Shown here in pieces: positions 1 to 8,189 of a DNA stretch of 64,000 nucleotides (positions are counted from its first letter, which is position 1; every line of letters begins with the position of its first letter). Under the pieces are notes generated by a model. The model was not told where the DNA came from. It did not search any database and was given only the letters and a program-made list of their open reading frames with translations. The stretch is from HGM04593 sp045631905 (GTDB lineage Bacteria; Bacteroidota; Bacteroidia; Bacteroidales; Bacteroidaceae): contig JAZQVO010000002.1 of assembly GCA_045631905.1 (NCBI GenBank), forward strand, positions 1-64,000. Reading direction: 5' to 3'. Made by a program: the position numbers and the translations under genes.

Positions 1-3000
1 ACTGCCATATTGGTTGATAGTGATGGTAACCTCGTCTATCTCCTCGATGTTGGTAAACTCGCTCCAACCATCAGTTGCCTCGTAGGTTGCCTTTGCGCCA
101 TAGGGGACATAGAGGGTGCATGCGGTTTTATCAACATCGAAAAAACTGCTATATATTGCAAAAAGATCTTCGGGCAGGATAAGCGATGTTATGCTTGTGA
201 GGCCGGGGCAACTCCAGAACGCGCCTTCTCCTATGCTTGTTACGCTACCCGGGATTGTGATGCTTGTGAGGCCGGTGCAACCATTGAACGCGTAGCTTCC
301 TATACTTGTTACGCCCTCGGGGATTATAGTGTTTTTACAACCTGCAATCAATGTGTTGGTTGCTGTCTCTATAATGGCGTTGCAACCACCGCGACTATCA
401 TATTTTGTGTTTCCGCTTTCAACCTCTATGCTTGTGAGGCCGTCGCACAAAGAGAACGCGCCTACTCCTATGTTTGTTACGCCGGCAGGGATTGTTATGC
501 TTGTGAGGCTGTTGCAAAAAAGGAACGCGCCTTCTCCTATGCTTGTTACGCCGTTGCCGATTGTTACGCTTGTGAGGCCGTCGCAACCATAGAACGCGTA
601 GTTTCCTATACTTGTTACGCTATCGGGGATTGTTATGCTTGTGAGGCCGATGCAACCCCAGAACGCGTAGTTTCCTATACTTGTTACGCTACCCGGGATT
701 GTGATGCTTGTGAGGCCGGTGCAACCATCGAACGCGTAGTTTCCTATACTTGTTACGCTACCCGGGATTATAGTGTTTTTACAACCTGCAATCAATGTGT
801 TGGTTGCTGTCTCTATAATGGCGTTGCAACCACCGCGACTATCATATTTTGTGTTTCCGCTTTCAACCTCTATGCTTGTGAGGCCGTAGCAACCTTGGAA
901 CGCGCCTCCTATGTCTGTTACGCCGGCAGGGATTGTTATGCTTGTGAGGCCGGTGCAACCATTGAACGCACAGTTTCCTATGCTTGTAACGCCGGCGGGG
1001 ATTGTGATGCTTGTGAGGCCGGAGCAACCATTGAACGCACTGTTTCCTATGCTTGTAACGCTGTTGGGGATTGTGATGCTTGTGAGGCCGCCACAATCAG
1101 AGAACGCGTAGTCTCCAATATGTGTTATGCCCTCTTTAACTACAACCGAGGTTATATCTTCGCGGTATTCGTGCCAAGGAGTAGCGTTATACTCGTAGTC
1201 GGTCATGGCACCTGTACCTCTTATGGTGAGCACACCATCAACAAGTGTCCAAGTTGCGTTCGCGCCACAAGTGCCGCTTAATATCTCCTCTATGTTGGTA
1301 AACTCGTTCCAACCATCAGTTGCCTCGTAGGTAGCCTTTGCACCTGTGAGAACATAGAGGGTGCATGCGGTTTTATCAACACCATTGAACACATAGCTAT
1401 CTATTGCAAAAAGGTTTTCTGCGGGGATAAGCGATGTTATGCTTGTGAGGCCGTAGCAATACTCGAACGCACAGTTTTCTATGCTTGTTACGCCCTCGGG
1501 GATTATGATACTTGTGAGGCCGTAGCACCAAGAGAACGCGGCGCTTCCTATTGTTGTTACGCTGGCGGGAATTTCAATGCTTGTGAGGCCGAAGCAATGA
1601 AATAACGCAAAGTCTCCTATACTTGTTACGCCCTCGGGGATTATAGTGTTTTTGCAACCTGCAATCAAAGTGTTGGTCGCTGTCTCTATAATGGCGTTGC
1701 AACCACCGCGACTATCATATTTTGTATTTCCGCTTTCAACCTCTATGCTTGTGAGGTTGTTGCAAGAACTGAATAATTGTAGACCAATGCTTGTTACGCT
1801 GGCGGGGATTACTATGCTTGTGAGGCCGGAGCAACCATCGAACGCGAAGTTGCCTATGCTTGTTACGCTGCCCGGGATTTCAATGCTTGTGAGGCCGGAG
1901 CAATTAGTGAACGCGCTGTTTCCTATGCTTGTTACGCTGCCAGGGATTGTTACGCTTGTGAGGCCGATGCAACCTTCGAACGCCTCGTCTCCTATACTTG
2001 TTACGCCCTCGGGGATTATGGTGTTTTTGCAACCTGTAATCAATGTGTTGGTTGCTGTCTCTATAATGGCGTTGCAACCACCGCGACTATCATATTTTGT
2101 GTTTCCGCTTTCAACCTCTATACTTGTGAGGCCGGGGCAACCATAGAACGCTCTGTATCCTATACTTGTTACGCCGGCGGGGATTGTGATACTTGTGAGG
2201 ACGTCGCCACTCTGGAACGCGTAGTCTCCTATGCTTGTTACGCTGCCCGGGATTGTTACGCTTGTGAGGCCGAGGCAACCATTGAACGCGAAGTCTCCAA
2301 TATGTGTTATGCCCTCTTTAACTACAACCGAGGTTATATCTTCGCGGTATTCGTACCAAGGAGCACCGCTAAACTCGTAGTCGACCATGGCACCTGTACC
2401 ACTTATGGTGAGCACGCCATCAACAAGTGTCCAAGTTGCGTTCGCGCCACAAGTGCCGATTAATATCTCCTCTATGTTGGCAAACGCGTTCCAACCGCTG
2501 GTTGCCTCGTAGGTTGCCTTTGCACCTGTGGGAACATAGAGGGTAGAATTCTCGCTTATACCATCAAACACATTGCTACCAAGTGTGGCAGGTGTGGTGG
2601 CTGCAACAACAACACTATCGAGTGCCGAAGAGTACTGGAACGCATAATTTTCTATATTTTGAATAGTTGAGGGCAACGACACGCTTTCGAGTGCCGGGCA
2701 GTTATCAAAGGCCCAAGCTCCGAGCGTAGTAACACCCTCGGGAATAACCACGCTTTTCAGGCCGGTGCGGCTGAATGTACCATACTCTATGGTCGTAAGA
2801 CCGGCGGGAATATTTACACTCTCAAGTGAGCTACAACGACAGAAAGCCTCAAAGCCTATGCTTGTTACGCTGGCGGGGATTGTGATGCTTGTGAGGCCGG
2901 TGCAACCATCGAACGCACTGTTTCCTATGCTTGTAACGCTGGCGGGGATTACTGTGTTTTTACAACCTGCAACCAAAGAGTTAGTTGTTGTATTTATAAT

Positions 3001-4299
3001 AGCGTTGCAACCCTCACGGCTGTCGAAGGCGGTATTATCGCTCGAAACAACAATACTCTCTATGTTTGTACAACCCAAAAAAGTTGTGTTATAAAAGTTA
3101 TCTATTCCACTACCTATAAATAGACTTGTAAGCCCCTTACAATCACGAAAAACACCGGGTTCTATAACTGTCATAGTAGAGGGTATTATAAGCTCGCCCG
3201 AGATGCCGGAGTTTCTGAATGCGTTTTCACCTATACTTTGTACATTTTGGGGAATATTTATATCGGTAGCAGGGTTATCCATTAACGCACTCTCACCTAT
3301 GCTTGTTACAGAGCTTGGCAAGCTGACGCTTGTAGCAGACTCAAATAAAATGAACGCGTTGTTTCCAATATGTGTTATACCTTCTTCAACCACAACCGAA
3401 GTTATACCATCGCGACTATCGTTCCAAGGAGTACCGTTAACCTCGAAGTCGGTCATGGCACCTGTACCGCCTATGGTGAGCACGCCATCGGCAAGTGACC
3501 AAGTTGCGTTTTCGCCACAAGTGCCGGCTATTTGTTTATAAGCAGCTGTCAGTACAAAGTCTTTTGCGGGCATTATGGTGGATACCGCTACATTGGTCAT
3601 GCCAAATTCTGAAATATGAAAATATGGGTGGTTGTAAACGGTTCTTCCACCGGCCGTCTCTGTCACGCGATAGCGTATATAACGGTATGGTGTACCGTTT
3701 CCGATAGTATCTGACCTATATACATAATTATTCTTTGAGGGCAGGTCGGTAAGAACCGCAAGTTCGTTGTAATCGCCATCGGCACTGTTTGAACCCTCTA
3801 CAATCATTGTTTTGGGTGCATTTTGTTCGCTTTGCCTATCGCGGTTGGTATATGTAAATGTAAAGTATGTGATGGAGTTGCCTTCGCCCATGTCTACACG
3901 CAAGTAGTGGTCGAGCCCGTCGGCACTCTCTTTGTTTGCATACTCGGAGTGGAAGATGGTAACTGTGTTGTCATCGAAGAGTACGTCCCAACTGGTAAAT
4001 TGGTCGCCATACGAAGTTGATGTACAGGGAGCGTTGGTGTAGAGCATGGCATTGGCATTTGATGCTATGTCAAGTTTCTCGCACCACCCCACGAACTCAT
4101 AGTTCTCTATTTGGGGGGCTTCGGGCAGATATACAGCACTCCCTGCGGCAAGATTAAAGGTTAAATAGTCCTCGCCATTTACAACATACTTTAATTTGTA
4201 TGTTCCCTCGGCAGGAGCGGACGGTTGGTGTGCACTTGCCACGCTACTGCACAATAACAGCAAGGCAAGAAACATGTGTTTTAAAAATTTTTGTTTCAT
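1..4299 (-). CDS. BspA-like giant leucine-rich-repeat surface protein, 3' end beyond the window
   Basis: At least 1433 codons are open from the ATG at 4299 to the left edge, so the C-terminus is missing. Residues 1-23 are a signal peptide ending SVASA. Residues about 33-250 look like an InlB-type beta repeat (ending MPAKDFVLTAAY) that carries an inserted domain at about 113-200 resembling a discoidin/F5-8C carbohydrate-binding fold (YLRVDMGEG, then PYRYIRYRV). After it come repeated super-modules starting near residues 256, 614 and 1008. Each opens with GTCG-NATW-L-DGVLTI, runs through many 23-residue LRR_5 units (consensus LTSITIPxSVTSIGxxAFxGC) and closes with a cap LYVPxGAKATYEATxGWN. A linker block, DSRGGCNAIIETATNTLIAGC, recurs about four times. 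The family is secreted and often adhesive. Divergent from the kinase operon, whose ectodomain is the same module. Ligand and function are unknown. Confidence 0.9.
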   Translation of the reverse strand, partial: MKQKFLKHMFLALLLLCSSVASAHQPSAPAEGTYKLKYVVNGEDYLTFNLAAGSAVYLPEAPQIENYEFVGWCEKLDIASNANAMLYTNAPCTSTSYGDQFTSWDVLFDDNTVTIFHSEYANKESADGLDHYLRVDMGEGNSITYFTFTYTNRDRQSEQNAPKTMIVEGSNSADGDYNELAVLTDLPSKNNYVYRSDTIGNGTPYRYIRYRVTETAGGRTVYNHPYFHISEFGMTNVAVSTIMPAKDFVLTAAYKQIAGTCGENATWSLADGVLTIGGTGAMTDFEVNGTPWNDSRDGITSVVVEEGITHIGNNAFILFESATSVSLPSSVTSIGESALMDNPATDINIPQNVQSIGENAFRNSGISGELIIPSTMTVIEPGVFRDCKGLTSLFIGSGIDNFYNTTFLGCTNIESIVVSSDNTAFDSREGCNAIINTTTNSLVAGCKNTVIPASVTSIGNSAFDGCTGLTSITIPASVTSIGFEAFCRCSSLESVNIPAGLTTIEYGTFSRTGLKSVVIPEGVTTLGAWAFDNCPALESVSLPSTIQNIENYAFQYSSALDSVVVAATTPATLGSNVFDGISENSTLYVPTGAKATYEATSGWNAFANIEEILIGTCGANATWTLVDGVLTISGTGAMVDYEFSGAPWYEYREDITSVVVKEGITHIGDFAFNGCLGLTSVTIPGSVTSIGDYAFQSGDVLTSITIPAGVTSIGYRAFYGCPGLTSIEVESGNTKYDSRGGCNAIIETATNTLITGCKNTIIPEGVTSIGDEAFEGCIGLTSVTIPGSVTSIGNSAFTNCSGLTSIEIPGSVTSIGNFAFDGCSGLTSIVIPASVTSIGLQLFSSCNNLTSIEVESGNTKYDSRGGCNAIIETATNTLIAGCKNTIIPEGVTSIGDFALFHCFGLTSIEIPASVTTIGSAAFSWCYGLTSIIIPEGVTSIENCAFEYCYGLTSITSLIPAENLFAIDSYVFNGVDKTACTLYVLTGAKATYEATDGWNEFTNIEEILSGTCGANATWTLVDGVLTIRGTGAMTDYEYNATPWHEYREDITSVVVKEGITHIGDYAFSDCGGLTSITIPNSVTSIGNSAFNGCSGLTSITIPAGVTSIGNCAFNGCTGLTSITIPAGVTDIGGAFQGCYGLTSIEVESGNTKYDSRGGCNAIIETATNTLIAGCKNTIIPGSVTSIGNYAFDGCTGLTSITIPGSVTSIGNYAFWGCIGLTSITIPDSVTSIGNYAFYGCDGLTSVTIGNGVTSIGEGAFLFCNSLTSITIPAGVTNIGVGAFSLCDGLTSIEVESGNTKYDSRGGCNAIIETATNTLIAGCKNTIIPEGVTSIGSYAFNGCTGLTSITIPGSVTSIGEGAFWSCPGLTSITSLILPEDLFAIYSSFFDVDKTACTLYVPYGAKATYEATDGWSEFTNIEEIDEVTITINQYGS
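321..443. repeat. 123-bp intragenic exact repeat, copy A
   Basis: This stretch matches 765-887 base for base over 123 bp, 444 bp (148 codons) apart. It encodes the linker block with DSRGGCNAII inside the LRR protein. Near-identical copies start at about 1638 and 2013, and a diverged one at about 2945. Copies keep the reading frame, so recombination between them would delete or add whole LRR blocks without a frameshift. Confidence 0.9.
765..887. repeat. 123-bp intragenic exact repeat, copy B
   Basis: Exact partner of 321-443. Identity at the DNA level over a block with no reason for codon constraint suggests recent duplication or gene conversion inside the LRR gene. Confidence 0.9.
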
Positions 4300-4498
4300 A
4301 ATTTAATACATTTATGTTGTTAATATATATTAATCAATATGTATTCAAAACACTATGCGCTATCACGATAGTAACTACACATGTGAAGGCATTTTATATA
4401 TTATTATATATTTTTTGCAAAGGAAACACAAATAAAATTACCTTCATTGGTCCAAGTTGGTTCTTCTTTGACACGCAGTAACATTTTTAATATTCTAA

Positions 4499-4522
4499 AA
4501 TCTTTAAAAACCTTTAAAGATT
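4499..4522. promoter_or_regulatory. 10-bp inverted repeat, candidate operator
   Basis: AATCTTTAAA and TTTAAAGATT are perfect inverted arms separated by AACC. The element ends two bases before the -7 box at 4524 and fills the -33/-7 spacer, where a dimeric repressor or activator would act. It lies just upstream of a gene that may encode a DNA-binding protein, so autoregulation is a reasonable inference. Confidence 0.6.
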
Positions 4523-4523
4523 G

Positions 4524-4531
4524 TATATTTG
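4524..4531 (+). promoter_or_regulatory. Bacteroidota -7 box (TATATTTG) for the regulator-kinase operon
   Basis: Perfect TAnnTTTG match, 22 bases before the ATG at 4553. No clear -33 TTTG is seen at the right distance, because that position is inside the inverted repeat. The TTG within this box is an apparent upstream start for the next gene, which argues against it. Confidence 0.65.
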
Positions 4532-4552
4532 CAAAAAGAACATTTTCACAAA

Positions 4553-5122
4553 ATGAACAACACAAACGAGATATACAAAAAATTACAAGAAAAAGCCGAA
4601 CTTGTTGCAGGGCGCAAAATGGAGTCGCCACGAGACTTCGACTACTTGTCGATGCGCATTCTCGACAAGACAAAAAACTACATTGCGCCAATAACGCTAA
4701 AACGCTTTTGGGGTTATCTTGGCAAGAAGTATTGTGCAAAGCCCTATCTAAACACCTTAAATACCATAGCATTATATGCCGGTTACGAAAACTTTAATGG
4801 TTTTTCGAAGAGCCTTGACGACAACACCACTCAAAGCGATTTTTTACCCAACAAATGTGTGCAAATATCGTCGTTGAGAGTGGGCGACAAAATTCAACTC
4901 ACATGGTACCCCGACCGCTCGGTGACCATACAGTACCAAGGGTACGAGATGTTCAAAACCACTGAGGTCATTAATAGTAAACTGAACGTGGGCGACACCT
5001 TTTTTATTGGGCAGATAATTGACGGAGAGCCCCTGCACCTGCGTTGCCTTGTGCACAAAGGAGGCCTGCCCACAAACTATGTATGCGGGCGTGTGAACGG
5101 AGTAAAATTTAAATTACTATAA
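4553..5122 (+). CDS. Small putative DNA-binding protein paired with the LRR kinase
   Basis: This 189-residue protein has no signal peptide. The N-terminal half (about 5-90) is helical, with the motif SMRILDKT...ITLKRFWGYL, a pattern I associate with Bacteroidota proteins often encoded next to kinases. It looks like a helix-turn-helix-type domain, but this is inference. The C-terminal half (about 105-189) is beta-rich (VGDKIQLTWYPDR, then LNVGDTFFIGQ, GEPLHL). The ATG at 4553 is preferred over the TTG at 4529, which lies in the -7 box. It ends 14 bases before the kinase start, so the two are co-transcribed. The function is not established. A role as regulator or kinase substrate fits the context. 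Confidence 0.8.
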   Translation: MNNTNEIYKKLQEKAELVAGRKMESPRDFDYLSMRILDKTKNYIAPITLKRFWGYLGKKYCAKPYLNTLNTIALYAGYENFNGFSKSLDDNTTQSDFLPNKCVQISSLRVGDKIQLTWYPDRSVTIQYQGYEMFKTTEVINSKLNVGDTFFIGQIIDGEPLHLRCLVHKGGLPTNYVCGRVNGVKFKLL

Positions 5123-5136
5123 TTATTGAACAAGAG

Positions 5137-7020
5137 ATGCGAACATCGGGCTTTATAAACAACGACACATTCGAAAAGACAGAGATTCTGAACACAAAAA
5201 GCAGTACATCGCTCATCTATAAATTGCGTAAAGAGGGTAAGCTCTTCTTTATGAAACAGCTACGTCCCGAATTTAGCAATAACGAGCGTTACCGAGAGGC
5301 CTTTTACAAGGAGTTCGAGGCCGGCAAAAGCATATCAAGCCCTTATGTAGTGAAATATTCGAGCATCGAAGAGAACGCCGACGGCTTATACATTCTCATG
5401 GAGTATATCCACGGTGTTACACTCGAAGAGAAGCTGAATAGCGAACCGCAATATTTCTCCCATGAGAAAAACATTAAAAAACTGTTGAAACAGCTGTCGC
5501 AAGCATTGGGCGCACTACACAAACAGGGCATAGTACACCTCGACATAAAGCCCGAGAATATAATGCTTGCAAAAAACACTAACGATGTTGTACTTGTAGA
5601 CCTCGGTTACTGCCTCACGAACAACAACGACAGCACCATGGGCTACACAAGGCTCTTCTGCGCACCCGAAACACTTGCCGGCAACACCGCCGAGATTGAC
5701 GCTCGCAGTGATATTTTTTCGGTGGGTTGTATATTGCAATATATCGAAGAAAAAAACGACAAGGGGCTATCCAGAGCCCTAACCAACATAAAAAAGAGAT
5801 GTTTGAAGAACGAGAGAACAGAGCGTTTTTCCTCGACCGAAGAGATTATAGACTCTATTCGCACAGACAGGGTGAAACAGGGTGTTTTTTGGGGCCTCGG
5901 CCTGCTTTTAACATGTCTCGTTCTTACAATATCCCCAACCAAGCAGGTTTATGAAAATATTAAAAACTACATAGCATGGGAGCGTGGCAAAATAGCCGAC
6001 AGGTTCGAGGTCGATGGCATCTTCTACCACATAACCGACGACGAAGCCTGCACCGTTGAGGTTACATTCAAAGGCAAACACCACAAAGAGTTCGAATATG
6101 AATACAAAGGCGGCGAGATTAATGTGCCCCAAACGATAACATACAAAGGACGCACATTCAAGGTGACAGCGTTTGCACCACGAGCATTTGAAAACCCATA
6201 TATATCGAAGGTGACAATTCCCGAAGGTATAATAACCATCGCCGACTCGGCATTTATCTATTGCAACCTAAACGGTGATATATACATTCCAAAAAGCGTT
6301 GAAAAAATAGGCGAGGTGGCATTCGTCCCCGCTCTATATATCGATAGCATAGTGGTAGACCCCGAAAACCCTTTCTACGACAGTCGTGATGGGTGCAACG
6401 CTATTATTGAGACTGCCACAAACAGACTGCTCGCCACGTGCAACAACACAAGAATACCCGACGGGGTGGAGCAGATAGTACAAAATGCGTTTATGGGCAC
6501 AATAACATTGAAGCACCTAACCTTGCCGGCAAGTTTAAAGAAGATAGGCGAGGCGACATTTGTAAGAAGCGGGATAACAGAGATTGCCATACCCGAGGGG
6601 GTGACAAGGATAGAACGATACACTTTTCAATATTGCGAGAACCTGCAAAAAGTCACCCTGCCACAGAGCCTCAAAAGTATAGGTCTGGGAGCTTTCTCAC
6701 ACTGTTCGTACAGCGAAATAATTATCCCCGACTCTGTAACCTTTATCGACGACTATGCTTTCGACTGTTGCGACTTGCTGAAAACAGCTACAATAGGACA
6801 CAGTGTACGACACATAGGTTATGGTGCTTTTGAAAATTGCAAAAGACTCGAAAAGGTGGTGTCGCACATACCTGCCGACAGCTTGTCCGAGCTCGACAAC
6901 AGCGTCTTTAATAACATAAGCGAAAAGAGTGTGCTTTATGTTCCGCGCGGGGCAAAAAAGGTTTATGAGAACACCTTTGGTTGGAACAAGTTCGATAAAA
7001 TTATCGAGAGCGATTTGTAG
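5137..7020 (+). CDS. Transmembrane Hanks-type Ser/Thr kinase with BspA-like LRR ectodomain
   Basis: 627 residues in three parts. The kinase domain spans about 10-235: lysine K40 (FFMKQL), catalytic loop HLDIKPEN with D136 and N141, D155 in DLG (the DFG position), an APE motif (FCAPE) and DARSDIFSVG. The glycine loop is poorly conserved, and the HRD arginine is leucine, as in non-RD kinases. One hydrophobic segment at about 248-268 anchors it, leaving the kinase inside and the rest outside the inner membrane. Residues about 285-627 are LRR_5 repeats containing DSRDGCNAIIETATN and a final cap LYVPRGAKKVYENTFGWN. Both match the blocks in the divergent LRR protein. The active-site set looks complete, so the kinase is probably active. 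Its signal and substrates are unknown. Confidence 0.9.
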   Translation: MRTSGFINNDTFEKTEILNTKSSTSLIYKLRKEGKLFFMKQLRPEFSNNERYREAFYKEFEAGKSISSPYVVKYSSIEENADGLYILMEYIHGVTLEEKLNSEPQYFSHEKNIKKLLKQLSQALGALHKQGIVHLDIKPENIMLAKNTNDVVLVDLGYCLTNNNDSTMGYTRLFCAPETLAGNTAEIDARSDIFSVGCILQYIEEKNDKGLSRALTNIKKRCLKNERTERFSSTEEIIDSIRTDRVKQGVFWGLGLLLTCLVLTISPTKQVYENIKNYIAWERGKIADRFEVDGIFYHITDDEACTVEVTFKGKHHKEFEYEYKGGEINVPQTITYKGRTFKVTAFAPRAFENPYISKVTIPEGIITIADSAFIYCNLNGDIYIPKSVEKIGEVAFVPALYIDSIVVDPENPFYDSRDGCNAIIETATNRLLATCNNTRIPDGVEQIVQNAFMGTITLKHLTLPASLKKIGEATFVRSGITEIAIPEGVTRIERYTFQYCENLQKVTLPQSLKSIGLGAFSHCSYSEIIIPDSVTFIDDYAFDCCDLLKTATIGHSVRHIGYGAFENCKRLEKVVSHIPADSLSELDNSVFNNISEKSVLYVPRGAKKVYENTFGWNKFDKIIESDL

Positions 7021-7076
7021 TGCGAGGGTGTTTGGTTCTTTGTGTTGCAAAGAGACATAAAACAAAATTACTTAAT

Positions 7077-7144
7077 TGAGAGAACAGCCGAGGTGCAACA
7101 CCGGGGGGTAACACTCCTGATTACTGCTTTTTAGCAGTCTCTCA
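7077..7144. other. Candidate structured RNA element (closed multi-hairpin)
   Basis: TGAGAGA (7077-7083) is perfectly complementary to TCTCTCA (7138-7144). Inside are GGTG-CAA-CACC (7092-7102), a GGGG/CTCC pairing (about 7105-7117, one wobble) and ACTGCT-TTTT-AGCAGT (7123-7138, sharing one base with the outer stem). The element lies between the 3' ends of the kinase gene and the convergent small gene, so it would be in the 3' region of either transcript. It could be a terminator complex or an RNA element. I do not recognise a known family. Confidence 0.4.
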
Positions 7145-7171
7145 CCATCGCACGGTCAAGAAGAGACAACC

Positions 7172-7456
7172 TTAGCTAACAATCTTGTTTTGTACATTTT
7201 TCCCAATGTGCCACCCATCGCACCAAGCACATTTGTAGACCGAAAAGTGTACACCATGCCTTTTCCCCATGGCCTCGGCTGCACGGGAAGCAACCTCTTT
7301 CGAGGGGTAGGCAACCTTGGCCTTACCACTCCTGCGGGATATGTGACTATACTTGCTGAATATCCCAAAAGCATTATGTGTAACGAATATATTGCGCCAA
7401 GCACCTTTTCTTGTCAGTTGGTCGTAAACAGCTTTTATACAATTTATTATATCCAT
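7172..7456 (-). CDS. Small conserved hypothetical protein with a CxxC-WHIGK tail
   Basis: 94 residues, no signal peptide. The C-terminal half reads AYPSKEVASRAAEAM, then VYKCAWCDGWHIGKN. The CxxC pair followed by GWH resembles small zinc-ribbon-like proteins that are common in Bacteroidota chromosomes and mobile DNA, but I cannot name the family. It lies 62 bases downstream of the next minus-strand gene and could share its transcript. Coding is supported by the compact CxxC motif and the absence of a better frame. Role unknown. Confidence 0.65.
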   Translation of the reverse strand: MDIINCIKAVYDQLTRKGAWRNIFVTHNAFGIFSKYSHISRRSGKAKVAYPSKEVASRAAEAMGKRHGVHFSVYKCAWCDGWHIGKNVQNKIVS

Positions 7457-7518
7457 AGCAATTTAAATATTTAGAATAAGGGGATAATAATTTTATTTTT
7501 AGCAAGAGTGAAGAAAAT

Positions 7519-8052
7519 TTATTTGCCCTGCCTGCCGAGAACCGCTTGCCGAAACAGAGCCTCCGCCTCCTTATAATTGTTTAGAGCCCTGAAAGGGTGC
7601 ACCACCCTGCCTTCGCGGTCGATAACGCCGTAAATATTCAACTCATCGTCGTCGGTCATGCCATAACCGTCTTCGTCCATGTGGTAACGCCCTTCGGGGT
7701 TCAGCTGCCAACGAACAAGCGACAACCCGTTTTCAAATTTCCCTATGTGCGACGGATAGTGAAACGAAAGACGACGGGCCACATTTATAACTTTTTCGGG
7801 CAAGCCTTGTAACGAACCCCACTCGACATCGTCGTGGGTTATGGTTTTCAAACGCTCGTCGCCTCCCATAAATTCAATAGCGGTACACGTTGCATGGTCG
7901 AGCAGATAGCGAGGCTTCCAATAACCACATATAACCTCCTCGACCAGAGAGATATTCTCGCCCAAGCATCTGTGGTTAAAAGGGTAATCTCGTTTTTTCA
8001 TAAGTTCGGCGTAAGAAACACCGGCACCCTGCATATCGTTTGAATTTTTCAT
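7519..8052 (-). CDS. Hypothetical cytoplasmic protein
   Basis: 177 residues without signal peptide or membrane segment. The composition is soluble and acidic-aromatic, with a central HDDVEWGSLQGLPEKV and a conserved-looking stretch MDEDGYGMTDDDELNIYGV before the C-terminal EAEALFRQAVL helix. I do not recognise the family. ATG at 8052 is used; in-frame Met codons at residues 7 and 18 are alternatives. It may be co-transcribed with the small CxxC protein downstream. No promoter box of the standard type is evident upstream. Confidence 0.65.
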   Translation of the reverse strand: MKNSNDMQGAGVSYAELMKKRDYPFNHRCLGENISLVEEVICGYWKPRYLLDHATCTAIEFMGGDERLKTITHDDVEWGSLQGLPEKVINVARRLSFHYPSHIGKFENGLSLVRWQLNPEGRYHMDEDGYGMTDDDELNIYGVIDREGRVVHPFRALNNYKEAEALFRQAVLGRQGK

Positions 8053-8150
8053 AATGTTCGTTTTTATTATATAAGAGCTGATAACCGAGTAATTCTATCA
8101 ATTCATGGATAATAGTTTGCTATTTAAACGTAAAAATATCAAATTATAAC

Positions 8151-8158
8151 TACATTTG
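8151..8158 (+). promoter_or_regulatory. -7 box TACATTTG for the fucosidase-cutC operon
   Basis: Perfect TAnnTTTG match 31 bases before the ATG at 8190. The -33 TTTG is not clear: a TTTG at 8116-8119 is 31 bases away, too far for the usual 19-21 spacing. Confidence 0.5.
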
Positions 8159-8189
8159 CATAGATAAGAAAAACAAAAAAACTTTTACC

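Noticed and set aside
10..1281. Plus-strand 423-codon frame with a cysteine-rich repeat pattern
   Set aside because: It is antisense to the LRR gene; its repeats mirror the LRR units read backwards, and the minus-strand frame has a signal peptide and family motifs.
1..3100. Regular repeats of about 69 bp that resemble a CRISPR array
   Set aside because: The repeats are coding LRR units with variable degree of match and no constant repeat/spacer pattern; no cas genes nearby.
4529..4552. TTG start upstream of the regulator gene
   Set aside because: It lies in the TATATTTG -7 box; ATG 4553 is used. The same reasoning applies to 28293 (TTG) and 29496 (GTG).
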